From NCBI GenBank assembly GCA_963754135.1, contig CAVWEY010000003.1:620001-684000 (forward strand): a DNA stretch of 64,000 nt, written 5' to 3'. A program made the position numbers and the translations under genes. Position 1 is the stretch's first letter. Each line of letters begins with the position of its first letter. The notes below the pieces were generated by a model. The model was not told where the DNA came from and ran no database searches. It saw only the letters and a program-made list of their open reading frames with translations. Below are positions 44,605-53,788 of this stretch, piece after piece. Origin of the DNA: JAJFUI01 sp963754135. Lineage in GTDB: Bacteria; Planctomycetota; Planctomycetia; Pirellulales; Thermoguttaceae.

Positions 44605-44726
44605 GCCGCCATGATGTTCTTGTGGACCTGCAAGACCGTGTTGCTGAAATCCGCCGGGGCCTTGACCAGCACCGTGGCATGGGGCACGGCGAAGTCGAGC
44701 GGGCCGGCCGCGGCAATTCGGGCGGT
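44601..44726 (-). pseudogene. Possible C-terminal remnant downstream of the pseudouridine synthase
   Basis: On the minus strand, in frame after the stop at 44727, 41 codons run to a TAG at 44601 and read IAAAGPLDFAVPHATVLVKA then PADFSNTVLQVHKNIMAA. Third positions are almost all G or C, like real genes here, but no start codon opens a full protein and no family is recognised. It may be the tail of a deleted gene, or chance. Confidence 0.25.
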
Positions 44727-45758
44727 TTATCCTGCTCCCGACTTCCGCAACCGCTCAACGAACTCCGCCAGGTCCGCCGGCAGCGGGGTCTCGAAGTGCA
44801 TCGGCTCGCCGGTGACCGGATGCACAAAGCCCAGTTCTACTGCCGCCAGCGCCAGGCGGGGCGCGCCGCTCTGGTCGGGCGTTCCGGCGCGGAAGAGCGG
44901 TTGGGCGTAGACCTTCTCGCCGCACAACGGGTGGCCGGCCTCGCTCAAGTGGATGCGGATCTGATGCGTCCGCCCCGTCTCCAGCCGACACTCCACCAGT
45001 GTGTAATCGCCGAGCCGCTCGATGGGCCGGACGTGCGTCACCGCCCGCTTGCCGGTATCCGGCAGTTGCGTGCTGCCGCGCCGGCCGTCGCCGCGGTCGC
45101 GGACCAGCCGGCTCTCGATGGTCTGCTCATGGACCGCTCCCCGCACGACGGCCAGGTAACGGCGATTGACTGTGTGCTTGCGGAACTGCTGTTCGAGGTG
45201 CTTTTGCGCCTGGGCCGTGCGGGCGACGACCAGCAGGCCGCTCGTCTCGCGGTCGAGCCGATGGACCGGCCGGACCCGCCTAGGGCCGACGTGCCGTCGG
45301 CCGCTAAACGCGCCAGAGCCGGTCGGCGCACTTCGACCGCCGCGTTTTTCGACCTTGGCGATCAAGTGCGGCAGCAGCTCGTCGAGGGTCGGCTGAAGCT
45401 GGCGCTGGCGGGGCGAAAGCTGGCGTTGGTCGGCGTGCCGCGTGGTGGTCATGCCCGCGGGCTTCTCCACCACCACCAGGTGCTTGTCGAGATAGCGGAT
45501 GCGGACGTCCTCTTCGCCCACGGGCGGGGCCGCCGGGTGCGGCAGCAGCTTGACCACGTCCGTCAGCCGAAGCCGGCGTCCGGCGTCCGTGCAGAGGTTG
45601 CCGCTTACCATGACCCGCCGCGACCGCAACAGCCGGCGGACCTCGGACCACGACCGGTCGGGCAGCCACTCGCGAAGCGCGGCGGCGATGGTTTGATCCA
45701 CCTGGCGCGGCAGGACGCGAAAGACCCTCTCGTCCCGCTCACGCTTGGGGCTGGCCAC
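44727..45758 (-). CDS. RluA-family pseudouridine synthase
   Basis: 343 residues. The N-terminal S4 RNA-binding domain (LPDRSWSEVRRLLRSRRVMV) is followed by the RluA catalytic domain with the catalytic Asp in VRPVHRLDRETSGLLVVART, then YLAVVRGAVHEQTIESRLVR and LETGRTHQIRIHLSEAGHPL. It isomerises uridines in rRNA or tRNA. The exact site cannot be told. A 27-base repeat at 45285-45311 is read as SGRRHVGPRR just before the catalytic motif. The gene's first 20 bases overlap the end of the upstream DUF4058 gene. Confidence 0.9.
   Translation of the reverse strand: MASPKRERDERVFRVLPRQVDQTIAAALREWLPDRSWSEVRRLLRSRRVMVSGNLCTDAGRRLRLTDVVKLLPHPAAPPVGEEDVRIRYLDKHLVVVEKPAGMTTTRHADQRQLSPRQRQLQPTLDELLPHLIAKVEKRGGRSAPTGSGAFSGRRHVGPRRVRPVHRLDRETSGLLVVARTAQAQKHLEQQFRKHTVNRRYLAVVRGAVHEQTIESRLVRDRGDGRRGSTQLPDTGKRAVTHVRPIERLGDYTLVECRLETGRTHQIRIHLSEAGHPLCGEKVYAQPLFRAGTPDQSGAPRLALAAVELGFVHPVTGEPMHFETPLPADLAEFVERLRKSGAG
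45285..45311. repeat. GCCGACGTGCCGTCGGCCGC repeat in RluA-like gene
   Basis: A 27-base element (GCCGACGTGCCGTCGGCCGC plus TAAACGC) that is identical at 49616-49642 inside uvrA. It is read here on the opposite strand relative to uvrA, giving a different peptide. Confidence 0.9.
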
Positions 45759-46545
45759 TGGCGAGCTTCTCCCGGATCAACTGGTTGGCCCAGGCTTGAT
45801 CCTCGGCCCCCAGCGGCGGCTGGCAGGGTTCACGGTAGTTGATGCGGTCGAGATAGGCCCCTGTCTCGTACGCTTTCTCCAACGCAGCTCGGATGTCCAA
45901 GGGGACCTCGCGATCGTTTTCCACCAATGGGACGGGAATCTTCGGCAAGCGTTCACACAACCGGCGGGGAAAGAACTCATATTCCGCGCGGCGGTTCGAG
46001 GCCCGATTGATCGAAACGAGGTAATCGTACCGTCCCTTGGCGCGGACGACCAACTCCGGTATGGCCAACACGTGATTTCCGCTGCGGAGCAGGTCGATCT
46101 CCACCAAGTGAATACCGCTGTGCAGGACCTCGCGCTGTTTCTTGAGATAAGAGTCCCGTCCTTCGCCCGGATGCTTGTTGGAAGGGCTGACGACTTCAAG
46201 AACCGTGACGACCTGTTGTCCTCTGTGGAGATCGAGGATTTCGAGGTAGGTTTCGTGGATTTCCAGCGAAGATATTTCCACCCGCTGTCCGACATCCACC
46301 TCGGCAACGGCTGCGGCGGCGTTGTCTTGACGAATGTCGGGCCGGGTTGTCCTGATCCAAATGTCGGGGACGACGTCCCGATCCGACTCCTCAATGTACA
46401 CGCGCTGTTCAATGCTGGCGGCGTAGCGAGGACGCAGCAGCGGCCCGAGTTGCTCGGCCAAATACACAACCAGGGCGCTGTGAACGCCCGGCCACAGCAG
46501 CGGATGCTCCAGATACGGGTCCATTCCGGGGAAAATCATCGGCAT
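45739..46545 (-). CDS. DUF4058 family protein
   Basis: 268 residues from ATG 46545, chosen because the family starts MPMIFPGMDPYLEHPLLWPG. Further family marks are LEVVSPSNKHPGEGRDSYLK and HLVEIDLLRSGNHVLAIPEL, which recall the core of PD-(D/E)XK nucleases, to which the family may be related. The function is unknown. DUF4058 genes are frequent and multicopy in planctomycetes and cyanobacteria. The stop lies within the start of the pseudouridine synthase gene (20-base overlap). Confidence 0.88.
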   Translation of the reverse strand: MPMIFPGMDPYLEHPLLWPGVHSALVVYLAEQLGPLLRPRYAASIEQRVYIEESDRDVVPDIWIRTTRPDIRQDNAAAAVAEVDVGQRVEISSLEIHETYLEILDLHRGQQVVTVLEVVSPSNKHPGEGRDSYLKKQREVLHSGIHLVEIDLLRSGNHVLAIPELVVRAKGRYDYLVSINRASNRRAEYEFFPRRLCERLPKIPVPLVENDREVPLDIRAALEKAYETGAYLDRINYREPCQPPLGAEDQAWANQLIREKLASGQPQA

Positions 46546-46802
46546 GGCGTATACTCGAAATAGTGGCACGGATCGACACAGCCACCCCTTCATCGTATCA
46601 AAACCTGGTCCCCTGGCAATCACCTCACCGATTGCCGTATGGATGGGTGGTGATTATTCCCCTATATCGACGCAAGGCAATTTGTCTGGATTCTTCAATA
46701 TCCCGCAAGGGCCCACCAGTAGCAGACAAGAGCGATGCCGTTCGTTAGAATACACTGACCAAGATGACAGTTTCTTCCCAGCTTGCCCAAAGGAGCCTTC
46801 CG

Positions 46803-48605
46803 ATGCGACAACCCGTTCTGTTGGCCTGCCTGACCGCGTTATTGTGTCTGTCCCTACCGGCCGTGCAGGCGGCGCCGCCGGCAGACAAGCAGAAGCCGGC
46901 GGTCGCGAAGCCGCAGAAGCCGAAACCTGCGCCCAAGCCGTCGCTGGCCGTCAAGCTCGCCCTCAGCGGCGACTACCCCGAAGGCCCCGGGGCGCCGGGC
47001 GTGTTCGGCGAGTTGAAGCCCTCCTTGGCAACCGTCATTGGGCGCCTCGACGCCGCCGCCGCCGATAAGGACGTGCGGGCCGTCTGGTTGAAGATCGACG
47101 ACCTGGGCGTCGGCCGCGGGAAGATTTACGAGTTGCGGGCGGCCGTCGCCCGGCTGCGGAAGGCCGGCAAGCCCGTCTACGCCGAATTGAGCACCGCCGA
47201 GACCGGCCAATACCTGCTGGCCGCCGCCTGCGATCAGATCGTCATGCCGCCGTCCGGCATGTTGGTCATCCCCGGCGTGCGGATGGAAGTCACCTTCTAC
47301 AAGGGCCTGCTCGACAAACTGGGCCTGAAGTTCGACGCCCTGCAAATGGGCAAGTACAAGGGCGCCGCCGAGCCGCTGGCCCGCAGCGACATGAGCATGC
47401 CGCTGCGGGAGAGCCTCGACGCGCTGGTGGGCGACGTCTACGACGACATGATCGCCACCATCGCCACCGACCGCCGCCTGAAGGACTACCAGGTCAAGAC
47501 CTTCCTCGACCAGGGCCTGTTCACCGCCGCCGACGCCAAGCGGACCGGACTGATCGACGACGTGCTCTACTCCGACCAGCTCGAAGAAATCCTCAAGCAG
47601 CGGCTCAAGGCCGAGAAACTCGACATCGTCACCAACTACAAGACCAAGAAGATCGACACCGATTTCTCCGGCTTCGGCGGCATGATGAAGTTGATGGAGA
47701 TGCTGATGGGCGGGAAGCCGTCGGAAGGGCCGGGCAAGAAGCCCAAGATTGCCGTGGTCTACGCCGTCGGCCCGATCACCGAGGGCAAAAGCGCCAGCGA
47801 CATGTTCGGCAGTTCCTCGATCGGCTCGACCAGCATGGTCGCCGCCCTGCGGAAGGCCAACGACGATCCCAAGGTGGCCGCGGTGGTGCTGCGGATCGAC
47901 AGCCCCGGCGGCTCCGCCACCGCCAGCGACCTCATCTGGCGGGAGACCGTCCGCACGCACAAGCCGTTGGTGGCCAGCATGGGCGACGTGGCCGGCAGCG
48001 GCGGATACTACATCGCCATGGGGGCCAAGAAGATCATCGCCGCCCCGGAAACCCTCACCGGCTCGATCGGCGTCATCGGCGGCAAACTGGTCATGGGCGG
48101 ACTCTACGAAAAGATTGGGCTGAACACCGAAGTCATTAGCCGCGGGGCCAACAGCGGCTCGCTCTCGTCGCTGAAATCCTTCACGCCCGAGGAGCGGAAG
48201 GCCTGGCTGGGACTGCTCGAAGAAACCTACCGGCAGTTCGTGGGCAAGGCCGCCGACGGCCGCAAGATGCCCTACAGCAAGCTCGAAGAGTTGGCCCAAG
48301 GCCGCGTCTATACCGGCCGGATGGCCAAGAAGCTCGGGCTGGTGGACGAGCTGGGCACGCTCGACGACGCCGTCGTCGCCGCCAAGCTGGCCGCCGGCCT
48401 GAAGGCCGACGCCGACGTCGAGTTGCTCGTGCTGCCGGAGCAGAAGAGCTTCTTCGAGCAGATCTTCGGCGATCCTTCGGCCGCCAGCGACTTCGACTCG
48501 CTCCTGCCGGAGTTCTTCCAGACCCTGCGTCAGACCAAGCTCCTGCGGCAACTGCTCTCCGAACGGATGCTGTTGTGGATGCCTTACGGCGTGCAATTGA
48601 AGTAG
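46803..48605 (+). CDS. sppA: Signal peptide peptidase SppA, 67K-type
   Basis: 600 residues from ATG 46803, which follows AAAGGAGCC. Signal sequence LLACLTALLCLSLPAVQAA. Two S49 domains: the first has the catalytic Lys in LQMGKYKGAAEPLARS (about residue 185) and the second the Ser nucleophile in SMGDVAGSGGYYIAMGA (about residue 399), with GSIGVIGGKLVMGGLYEKIG after it. The enzyme degrades leftover signal peptides in the membrane. The first 40 mature residues form a Lys/Pro/Ala linker. The gene is intact. Confidence 0.93.
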   Translation: MRQPVLLACLTALLCLSLPAVQAAPPADKQKPAVAKPQKPKPAPKPSLAVKLALSGDYPEGPGAPGVFGELKPSLATVIGRLDAAAADKDVRAVWLKIDDLGVGRGKIYELRAAVARLRKAGKPVYAELSTAETGQYLLAAACDQIVMPPSGMLVIPGVRMEVTFYKGLLDKLGLKFDALQMGKYKGAAEPLARSDMSMPLRESLDALVGDVYDDMIATIATDRRLKDYQVKTFLDQGLFTAADAKRTGLIDDVLYSDQLEEILKQRLKAEKLDIVTNYKTKKIDTDFSGFGGMMKLMEMLMGGKPSEGPGKKPKIAVVYAVGPITEGKSASDMFGSSSIGSTSMVAALRKANDDPKVAAVVLRIDSPGGSATASDLIWRETVRTHKPLVASMGDVAGSGGYYIAMGAKKIIAAPETLTGSIGVIGGKLVMGGLYEKIGLNTEVISRGANSGSLSSLKSFTPEERKAWLGLLEETYRQFVGKAADGRKMPYSKLEELAQGRVYTGRMAKKLGLVDELGTLDDAVVAAKLAAGLKADADVELLVLPEQKSFFEQIFGDPSAASDFDSLLPEFFQTLRQTKLLRQLLSERMLLWMPYGVQLK

Positions 48606-48608
48606 GTT

Positions 48609-48764
48609 ATGGTCTGGGTGGTCAATCCGAATCCGAAATGGCGGAGCGTGACCGTCTACCGCTCGCCCTCCAACGTCAAGATTCTCACCGAGAACGACGA
48701 ACTCTCCGGCGAGGACGTTCTGCCCGGCTTCCGCCGCGCGGTGCGTGACTTGTTCGCGGCGTGA
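48609..48764 (+). pseudogene. C-terminal remnant of an Uma2-type (DUF820) nuclease gene
   Basis: Three bases after sppA, 51 codons read MVWVVNPNPKWRSVTVYRSP and NDELSGEDVLPGFRRAVRDL, ending FAA and stop. This is the last quarter of Uma2-family PD-(D/E)XK proteins, where V-W-V-V-(D/N)-P and GEDVLPGF are conserved. The nuclease core with the catalytic residues is absent, so this is a leftover from a deletion. Uma2 genes are multicopy in planctomycetes. Confidence 0.7.
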
Positions 48765-48889
48765 GTGCGTGAGCGGCACCGGGCACCATCACACCCGCCA
48801 TCGTCCCGGCAGCTTTCTGGACGGCAGCCGCAGCCGGGTGCTATAATGCCAGTTTGGGTCGTCCTTGAAACCCCTGACTGGGCAACCGC

Positions 48890-51800
48890 ATGACCGCCAC
48901 GGGCCATATCGCGCTGAGGGGAGTCCGGGTCCACAACCTGAAGTCCCTCGACCTGGACCTGCCCCACGGCAAGCTGATCGTGTTCTGCGGCTTAAGCGGC
49001 AGCGGCAAGAGCAGCCTGGCGCTGGATACGCTCTATGCCGAGGGCCAGCGGCGCTACATCGAGAGCTTTTCCGCCTATACCCGGCAGTTCCTCCAGCGGC
49101 TGGAGAAGCCCGAGGCCGAGCGGATCGACGGCATCCCGCCGGCCATCGCCGTGACGGGCAAGAACACCGGCCGCAGCAGCCGCTCGACGGTGGGCACGGC
49201 CACCGAAACCAACGACTACCTGCGGCTGCTGATGGCCAAGATCGGCGAGGTGTTCTGTCTGAAGTGCGGCCGGCCGGTGCGCCGCGACAGTCCGCAAAGC
49301 GCGGGGGAGGCACTGGCCACCCTGCCCGCCGGCACGCGCTACATGATTGCCTTCGGCTGCCAACTGCCCGACGGAGGAATCGAGCAACTGGCGGCCGGAT
49401 TGCGCGAGGACGGCTTTGTCCGGGCGGTCATCGGCGGGCGGCTGGTAAATCTCGATAGCAGCGGCCAGCAGCCAGCGGCGGTAAGCGAAGAGGACTCGCC
49501 CTATAAGCCGGGGACATCCGCGAGCGGAAGCACATCGGCGGGCGAATCCTCTTACACTTCAAGTATCGGCCAGCGCAGCCGGGGAGTCAAGGGCGAAGAG
49601 CGCCGGGACGCGGAGGCCGACGTGCCGTCGGCCGCTAAACGCCGGCGCGTCGTGTATCCCGTCGTGGATCGGCTGGTGGTGGGCAGCGCCGCCGACAGCC
49701 GGCTCCGCGATTCGCTGGAAACGGCCTTCACCAAGGGCCGGGGGCGATGCTGCGCTTTCGTGGAAGAAGAACGGGACGAAAGCAAATCCGAAATCCGAAA
49801 TCCGAAATCCCAAATCCCAAATCCCTCATCGCTTATCCCTCATCCCTTATCTCTTATCCACATTGACGGCCGGCCCTGGCGGCGGATTGGCTTCAGCACG
49901 CAACTGGCCTGCGAAGATTGCGGCATCGAGTATCCTCCGCCGGAGCCGCGGCTGTACAGTTTCAACAGTCCGCTGGGGGCCTGCCCGGTCTGCGAAGGTT
50001 TCGGCAACGTGATCGGCATCGACATGGAGTTGGTGGTGCCCGATCCGGGCAAATCGCTTCGCGAGGGGGCCATCGCGCCCTGGAATACGCCGGCCTACGC
50101 CCACGAGTTGAAGGAGTTGCTGGCCCTGGCCCGCGATTATGAGCTGCCCGTGGACGTGCCATTCCGGGAACTCGGCGAGCGTCATCGGGAGTTGCTCCTC
50201 CACGGCGTGCCGGAGCGGAAGTTTGGCGGGCTGGAGGGCTTCTTCGCCTGGCTCGAACGGCGGAAGTACAAGATGCACGTCCGCGTCTTCTTGAGCCGCT
50301 GGCGGAGCTACCGGCCCTGTCCGGCCTGCGGCGGCGCGCGGCTCCGGCCGGAGGCCCTGGCGGCGCGGATCGGCGGCAAGAATCTGGGCGAAATCTCCGC
50401 CCTGAAGGTCCGCGACGCCGCCGCCTTCTTCCGCAAGTTGAGTGGCGCTGCTTGCTGGCGCAGGCGTCCCGCCTGCCCGCGCAGGCGAGACGCCTGCACC
50501 ACAAGCGCTATCCGACCACCAACGGCTCCTCGGCCGGATGATGCTCGAACAGGTGCAGGCCCGGCTGGGGTATCTCGAAGCCGTGGGGCTGGGCTATCTG
50601 ACGCTCGACCGCACGCTGCGGACCCTCAGCGGCGGCGAGGCCCGCCGCGTGGCCCTCACCGCCGCGCTCGGCTCCAGCCTGGTGAACATGCTCTACGTGC
50701 TCGACGAGCCGTCGATCGGCCTGCACCCCCGCGACATCCGCCAACTCCTGGCCGCCATCCGCCAACTCCGCGACCGCGGCAACACCATCGTCGTGGTCGA
50801 GCACGAGGAGGCCGTCATCCGCGCCGCCGATCAGGTGGTCGAGATCGGTCCCGGCGCCGGCGAGCGCGGCGGCAAGCTCGTCTTTCAGGGCACGCCGGAG
50901 GAAATCGCGCAATCCCCCGACAGCCTCACCGGCGACTACCTGTCCGGCCGCCGCGGCCTCGGCTTGGGCGGCAGCCGCCGCCGCTCGCCCGAGCACGGCT
51001 GGATCCGCCTGGCCGGCGCGGGGCAACAACCTCAAGAACGTCACCGTCGAGTTCCCCCTGGGCGTTCTGTGTCTGGTGACGGGTGTGAGCGGCTCCGGCA
51101 AGAGCACACTGGTGCAGGACACACTCTATCCGGCCCTCTGCCGCCGCCTCCGCAAGGACGCCCCGAAGCCTTACCCGCACAACGACGTGTTCGGCGACGG
51201 CCAGCTCGACGACGCGATCATGGTCGATCAGAGCCCGATCGGCCGCTCGCCCCGCTCCAACCCGGTCACGTACCTGAAAGCGTTCGACGAAATCCGCGCG
51301 GTGTTTGCCGAGACGGTCGAGGCCCGCACGCGGGGTTTCGACGCCGGGGCGTTCAGCTTCAACGTCGACGGCGGCCGGTGCAGCCATTGCCAGGGCGAAG
51401 GCTACATCCAGATCGACATGCAATTCCTCGCCGACGTCTACATGCGCTGCCCGCAGTGCAACGGCGCCCGCTACCGCGACGAAATCCTCGAGGTGATCTA
51501 CCGCGGCCGGAACATCGCCGACGTGCTCGAGATGACCGTCCGTGAGGCCTTCACCTTCTTCCGCGGCCAGCCGAAGGTCCAGGCCCGGCTGAAGCGGCTG
51601 ATCGACGTGGGGCTGGACTACGTGCGGCTCGGACAGCCGGCCAACACGCTCTCCGGCGGCGAGGCCCAGCGGCTCAAATTGGCCGGCTACATGAGCGGCG
51701 CCAAACGCGGCCGGTCCCTTTTCATCCTCGACGAGCCGACCACCGGCCTGCACTTCTCCGACGTCGTCCAACTGCTGGACTGCTTCGACGCCCTGCTGGC

Positions 51801-52008
51801 CGTGGGCCACTCGCTCTTGGTCGTCGAGCACAACTTGCAGATCATGCGGGCCGCCGACTACATCATCGACCTTGGCCCCGGCGCGGCGGATGAAGGCGGG
51901 CAGGTGGTCGCCAAGGGCACACCTGAAATGGTCGCCCGCACGCCCGGTTCCGTGACGGCGGGGTTCTTGGCGAAGGCGCTGGCGGAAAAGCCGCAGGAAC
52001 AACCGTAA
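48890..52008 (+). CDS. uvrA: Excinuclease ABC subunit A (two frame breaks, repeat insertions)
   Basis: DNA-damage recognition ATPase of nucleotide excision repair. First ABC domain: FCGLSGSGKSSLALDTLYAE, YIESFSAYTRQFLQRLEKPE. Zinc-binding cysteines in LKCGRP and CPVCEGFG. SYRPCPACGGARLRPEALAA then FFRKL. The frame breaks at about 50440, restored in LGRMMLEQVQARLGYL and LSGGEARRVALTAALGS, and at about 51030, restored in GNNLKNVTVEFPLG, CLVTGVSGSGKSTLVQDTLY and NTLSGGEAQRLKLAGYM. About 1040 residues joined, about 100 more than usual. The excess is repeat-derived (49616-49642, 49782-49858, 50454-50506) plus low-complexity sequence near 49480-49600. Confidence 0.92.
49616..49642. repeat. GCCGACGTGCCGTCGGCCGC repeat in uvrA
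   Basis: Identical to 45285-45311. Read as ADVPSAAKRR in a loop after the first Walker A region of UvrA. Confidence 0.9.
49782..49858. repeat. AAATCCGAAATCC / ATCCCTCATCCC tandem repeat in uvrA
   Basis: Units AAATCCG, AAATCCC then ATCCCTC/ATCCCTT. Encodes SKSEIRNPKSQIPNPSSLIP and following residues in frame, between EEERDE and the conserved IDGRPWRRIGF. Combines the family seen at 8934 with that at 39045 and 40030. Confidence 0.85.
50454..50506. repeat. GCAGGCGTCCCGCCTGCC / GCAGGCGAGACGCCTGC element in uvrA
   Basis: Two facing palindromes inserted between FFRKL and LLGRMMLEQV of UvrA. The gene frame breaks at its left edge (about 50440), so this copy may have disrupted the gene, or a sequencing error lies beside it. 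A single copy is in the gene at 42335-43160. Confidence 0.82.
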
Positions 52009-52075
52009 TCTGCGGTTGAAAAATGCGGCCAGCGGGGTACAATAGGGTGATAGGGTAAGACGCGGGAGGGCGATC

Positions 52076-52369
52076 GTGCAAGATTACGCTTTCGACACCA
52101 GCCGTCTGGTCGAGATATGCCGCGCCAACGCCGTCACTTCGTTGGGCGTCTTCGGCTCAATGGCCCGCGGCGAAGCCACGCCGCAGAGCGACGTTGACTT
52201 GCTCGTCGAGTTCGGAGAACGGAAGAGCCTGCTGGACGTGGTAAGGCTGCAACGGGAGCTGTCGGCAGCGATTGGTCGCAAGGTCGATCTTCTCACGGGA
52301 GACGCCATCAGCCCCTACTTGCGGGAGCGCATCCTGAGTGAAGTTCAGGTGGTTTATGCAGCGGGATGA
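52076..52369 (+). CDS. MNT-domain nucleotidyltransferase antitoxin
   Basis: 97 residues from the GTG at 52076. Minimal nucleotidyltransferase with GVFGSMARGEATPQSDVDLL (GSxARG...SDVDL), then RELSAAIGRKVDLLTGD. In MNT/HEPN pairs such proteins neutralise the HEPN partner, often by adding AMP to it. The stop lies inside the next gene (14-base overlap), which supports coupled translation with the HEPN gene. Confidence 0.9.
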   Translation: MQDYAFDTSRLVEICRANAVTSLGVFGSMARGEATPQSDVDLLVEFGERKSLLDVVRLQRELSAAIGRKVDLLTGDAISPYLRERILSEVQVVYAAG

Positions 52370-52712
52370 TCGCGTGTACCTCCGACACGTCTTGGACGCC
52401 ATCGCGCGCATCGAGCAGTACACCGATAGTGTCGATGAGCGGGCGTTCCGGGAACTGTTCCTGGTTCAAGACGGTGTAATCCGTCAGCTTGAAATCATCG
52501 GTGAAGCCGTGAAGCAACTTTCGCTTGCCTTTCGCAAGCAGTACCCCCAGGTTCCTTGGCAAGACATCGCTGGAACCCGCGACAGCTTGATCCACCATTA
52601 CTTTGGCGTCAGCCTTGATAAAGTGTGGCTGATGGTGGAACGGGACATCCCGGTGTTGAAGAAACAAGTGACCGAGATTCTCGGCGAGCGCCAAGCGGAT
52701 GATCCTTCTTGA
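52356..52712 (+). CDS. HEPN-domain (DUF86) RNase-like toxin
   Basis: 118 residues from ATG 52356. DUF86 helical bundle with VYLRHVLDAIARIEQYT, VIRQLEIIGEAVKQLS and the active-site motif R-x4-H in GTRDSLIHHYFGVSLDKVW. HEPN proteins with this motif cleave RNA. Together with the MNT gene it forms a type II/VII toxin-antitoxin module. It overlaps the following ThiF-type gene by 14 bases as well. Confidence 0.9.
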   Translation: MQRDDRVYLRHVLDAIARIEQYTDSVDERAFRELFLVQDGVIRQLEIIGEAVKQLSLAFRKQYPQVPWQDIAGTRDSLIHHYFGVSLDKVWLMVERDIPVLKKQVTEILGERQADDPS

Positions 52713-53727
52713 ACGTTACGCCCGCCAGATGCGCTTCCCGCCGCTGGGCGAAGAGGGACAACGCCGGCTGGGGCAATCGCGGGCGCTACTTTGCGGCTGC
52801 GGGGCATTGGGCAGCGCCATCGCCAACTGCCTGGTCCGCGCCGGCGTCGGAACGCTGCGGATCGTCGACCGGGATTTCGTCGAACTCTTGAACCTCCAGC
52901 GGCAGACGCTCTTCGACGAGGCTGACGCCGCGGCCGGGTTGCCCAAGGCCGTCGCCGCGGCCGAAAAACTGCGGCGGATCAACTCCGCCGTCGCCGTCGA
53001 GCCGGTCGTGGCCGACATCGACTCGGCCACCGTCGAGCGGTTCTGCGAAGGCGTCGATGTGATCCTCGACGGGACCGACAATTTCGAGACGCGGTTCCTC
53101 ATCAACGACGCCGCGGTAAAACTCGGGGTGCCGTGGGTCTACGGCGGCTGCGTGGGCGCGGAAGGGCAGACGATGACGATCTTGCCCGGCGAAACCGCTT
53201 GCCTCCGCTGCCTCATGCCCGAGTGCCCGGCCCCCGGCAGCACGCCCACTTGCGAGTCGGCCGGCATCCTCGGCCCGGCCGTCGGGCTGATCGCTTCGAT
53301 CCAGTCCGTCGAGGCGATCAAAATCCTCAGCGGCAACCGCGACGCCGTATCCCGCAGTCTAACGATCGTGGACATCTGGCAGAACCACTTGCGGCGGATC
53401 GACGTGAGCAAGCTCCGCGATCAGGTCGATTGCCCGACGTGCAAGCACGGCGAATTCCCCTGGCTCAGCGGCCGCTCGGCCAGCCGCACGGCGGTCCTCT
53501 GCGGCCGCAACGCCGTGCAACTGAGCCATCCCGGCCAGAGCATTTCGCTCGACGAGCTAGCCCAGCGGCTGGCCGCCGTCGGCCGCGTCACCCGCAACCA
53601 GTACCTCTTGCGTCTCGAAGTCGAGGGCTACGAGCTAACCGTCTTTCCCGACGCCCGCGCCATCATCTCCGGCACCGATGACGTCGCCGTCGCCCGAGCG
53701 GTTTACGCGAAGTACGTCGGGAACTGA
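52699..53727 (+). CDS. ThiF/MoeB-type adenylyltransferase
   Basis: 342 residues from ATG 52699, inside the HEPN gene end. E1-like fold: ERYARQMRFPPLGEEGQRRL, ALLCGCGALGSAIANCLVRA (nucleotide binding), VILDGTDNFETRFLINDAAV and zinc cysteines in CLRCLMPECP and CPTCK. The C-terminal part (YELTVFPDARAIISGTDDVA) resembles the ThiF/MoeB group that activates sulfur-carrier proteins for thiamine or molybdopterin synthesis. No ThiS or MoaD gene is in the window. The overlap with the toxin gene suggests the module was inserted into its leader. Confidence 0.88.
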   Translation: MILLERYARQMRFPPLGEEGQRRLGQSRALLCGCGALGSAIANCLVRAGVGTLRIVDRDFVELLNLQRQTLFDEADAAAGLPKAVAAAEKLRRINSAVAVEPVVADIDSATVERFCEGVDVILDGTDNFETRFLINDAAVKLGVPWVYGGCVGAEGQTMTILPGETACLRCLMPECPAPGSTPTCESAGILGPAVGLIASIQSVEAIKILSGNRDAVSRSLTIVDIWQNHLRRIDVSKLRDQVDCPTCKHGEFPWLSGRSASRTAVLCGRNAVQLSHPGQSISLDELAQRLAAVGRVTRNQYLLRLEVEGYELTVFPDARAIISGTDDVAVARAVYAKYVGN

Positions 53728-53788
53728 CAACCAGACCGGTCAGAACGGACGCACCGCTGAGGACGCTGAGACGCCGGGCGGGCAGCTA

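Noticed and set aside
46854..48779. Long minus-strand open frame opposite sppA
   Set aside because: Same explanation; sppA is clear on the plus strand with signal peptide and catalytic motifs.
52699..53727. E1-like gene as part of a ubiquitin-like (Bil) or CBASS defence system
   Set aside because: No E2, JAB-type protease, ubiquitin-like or CD-NTase gene nearby, and the C-terminus matches housekeeping ThiF/MoeB proteins.
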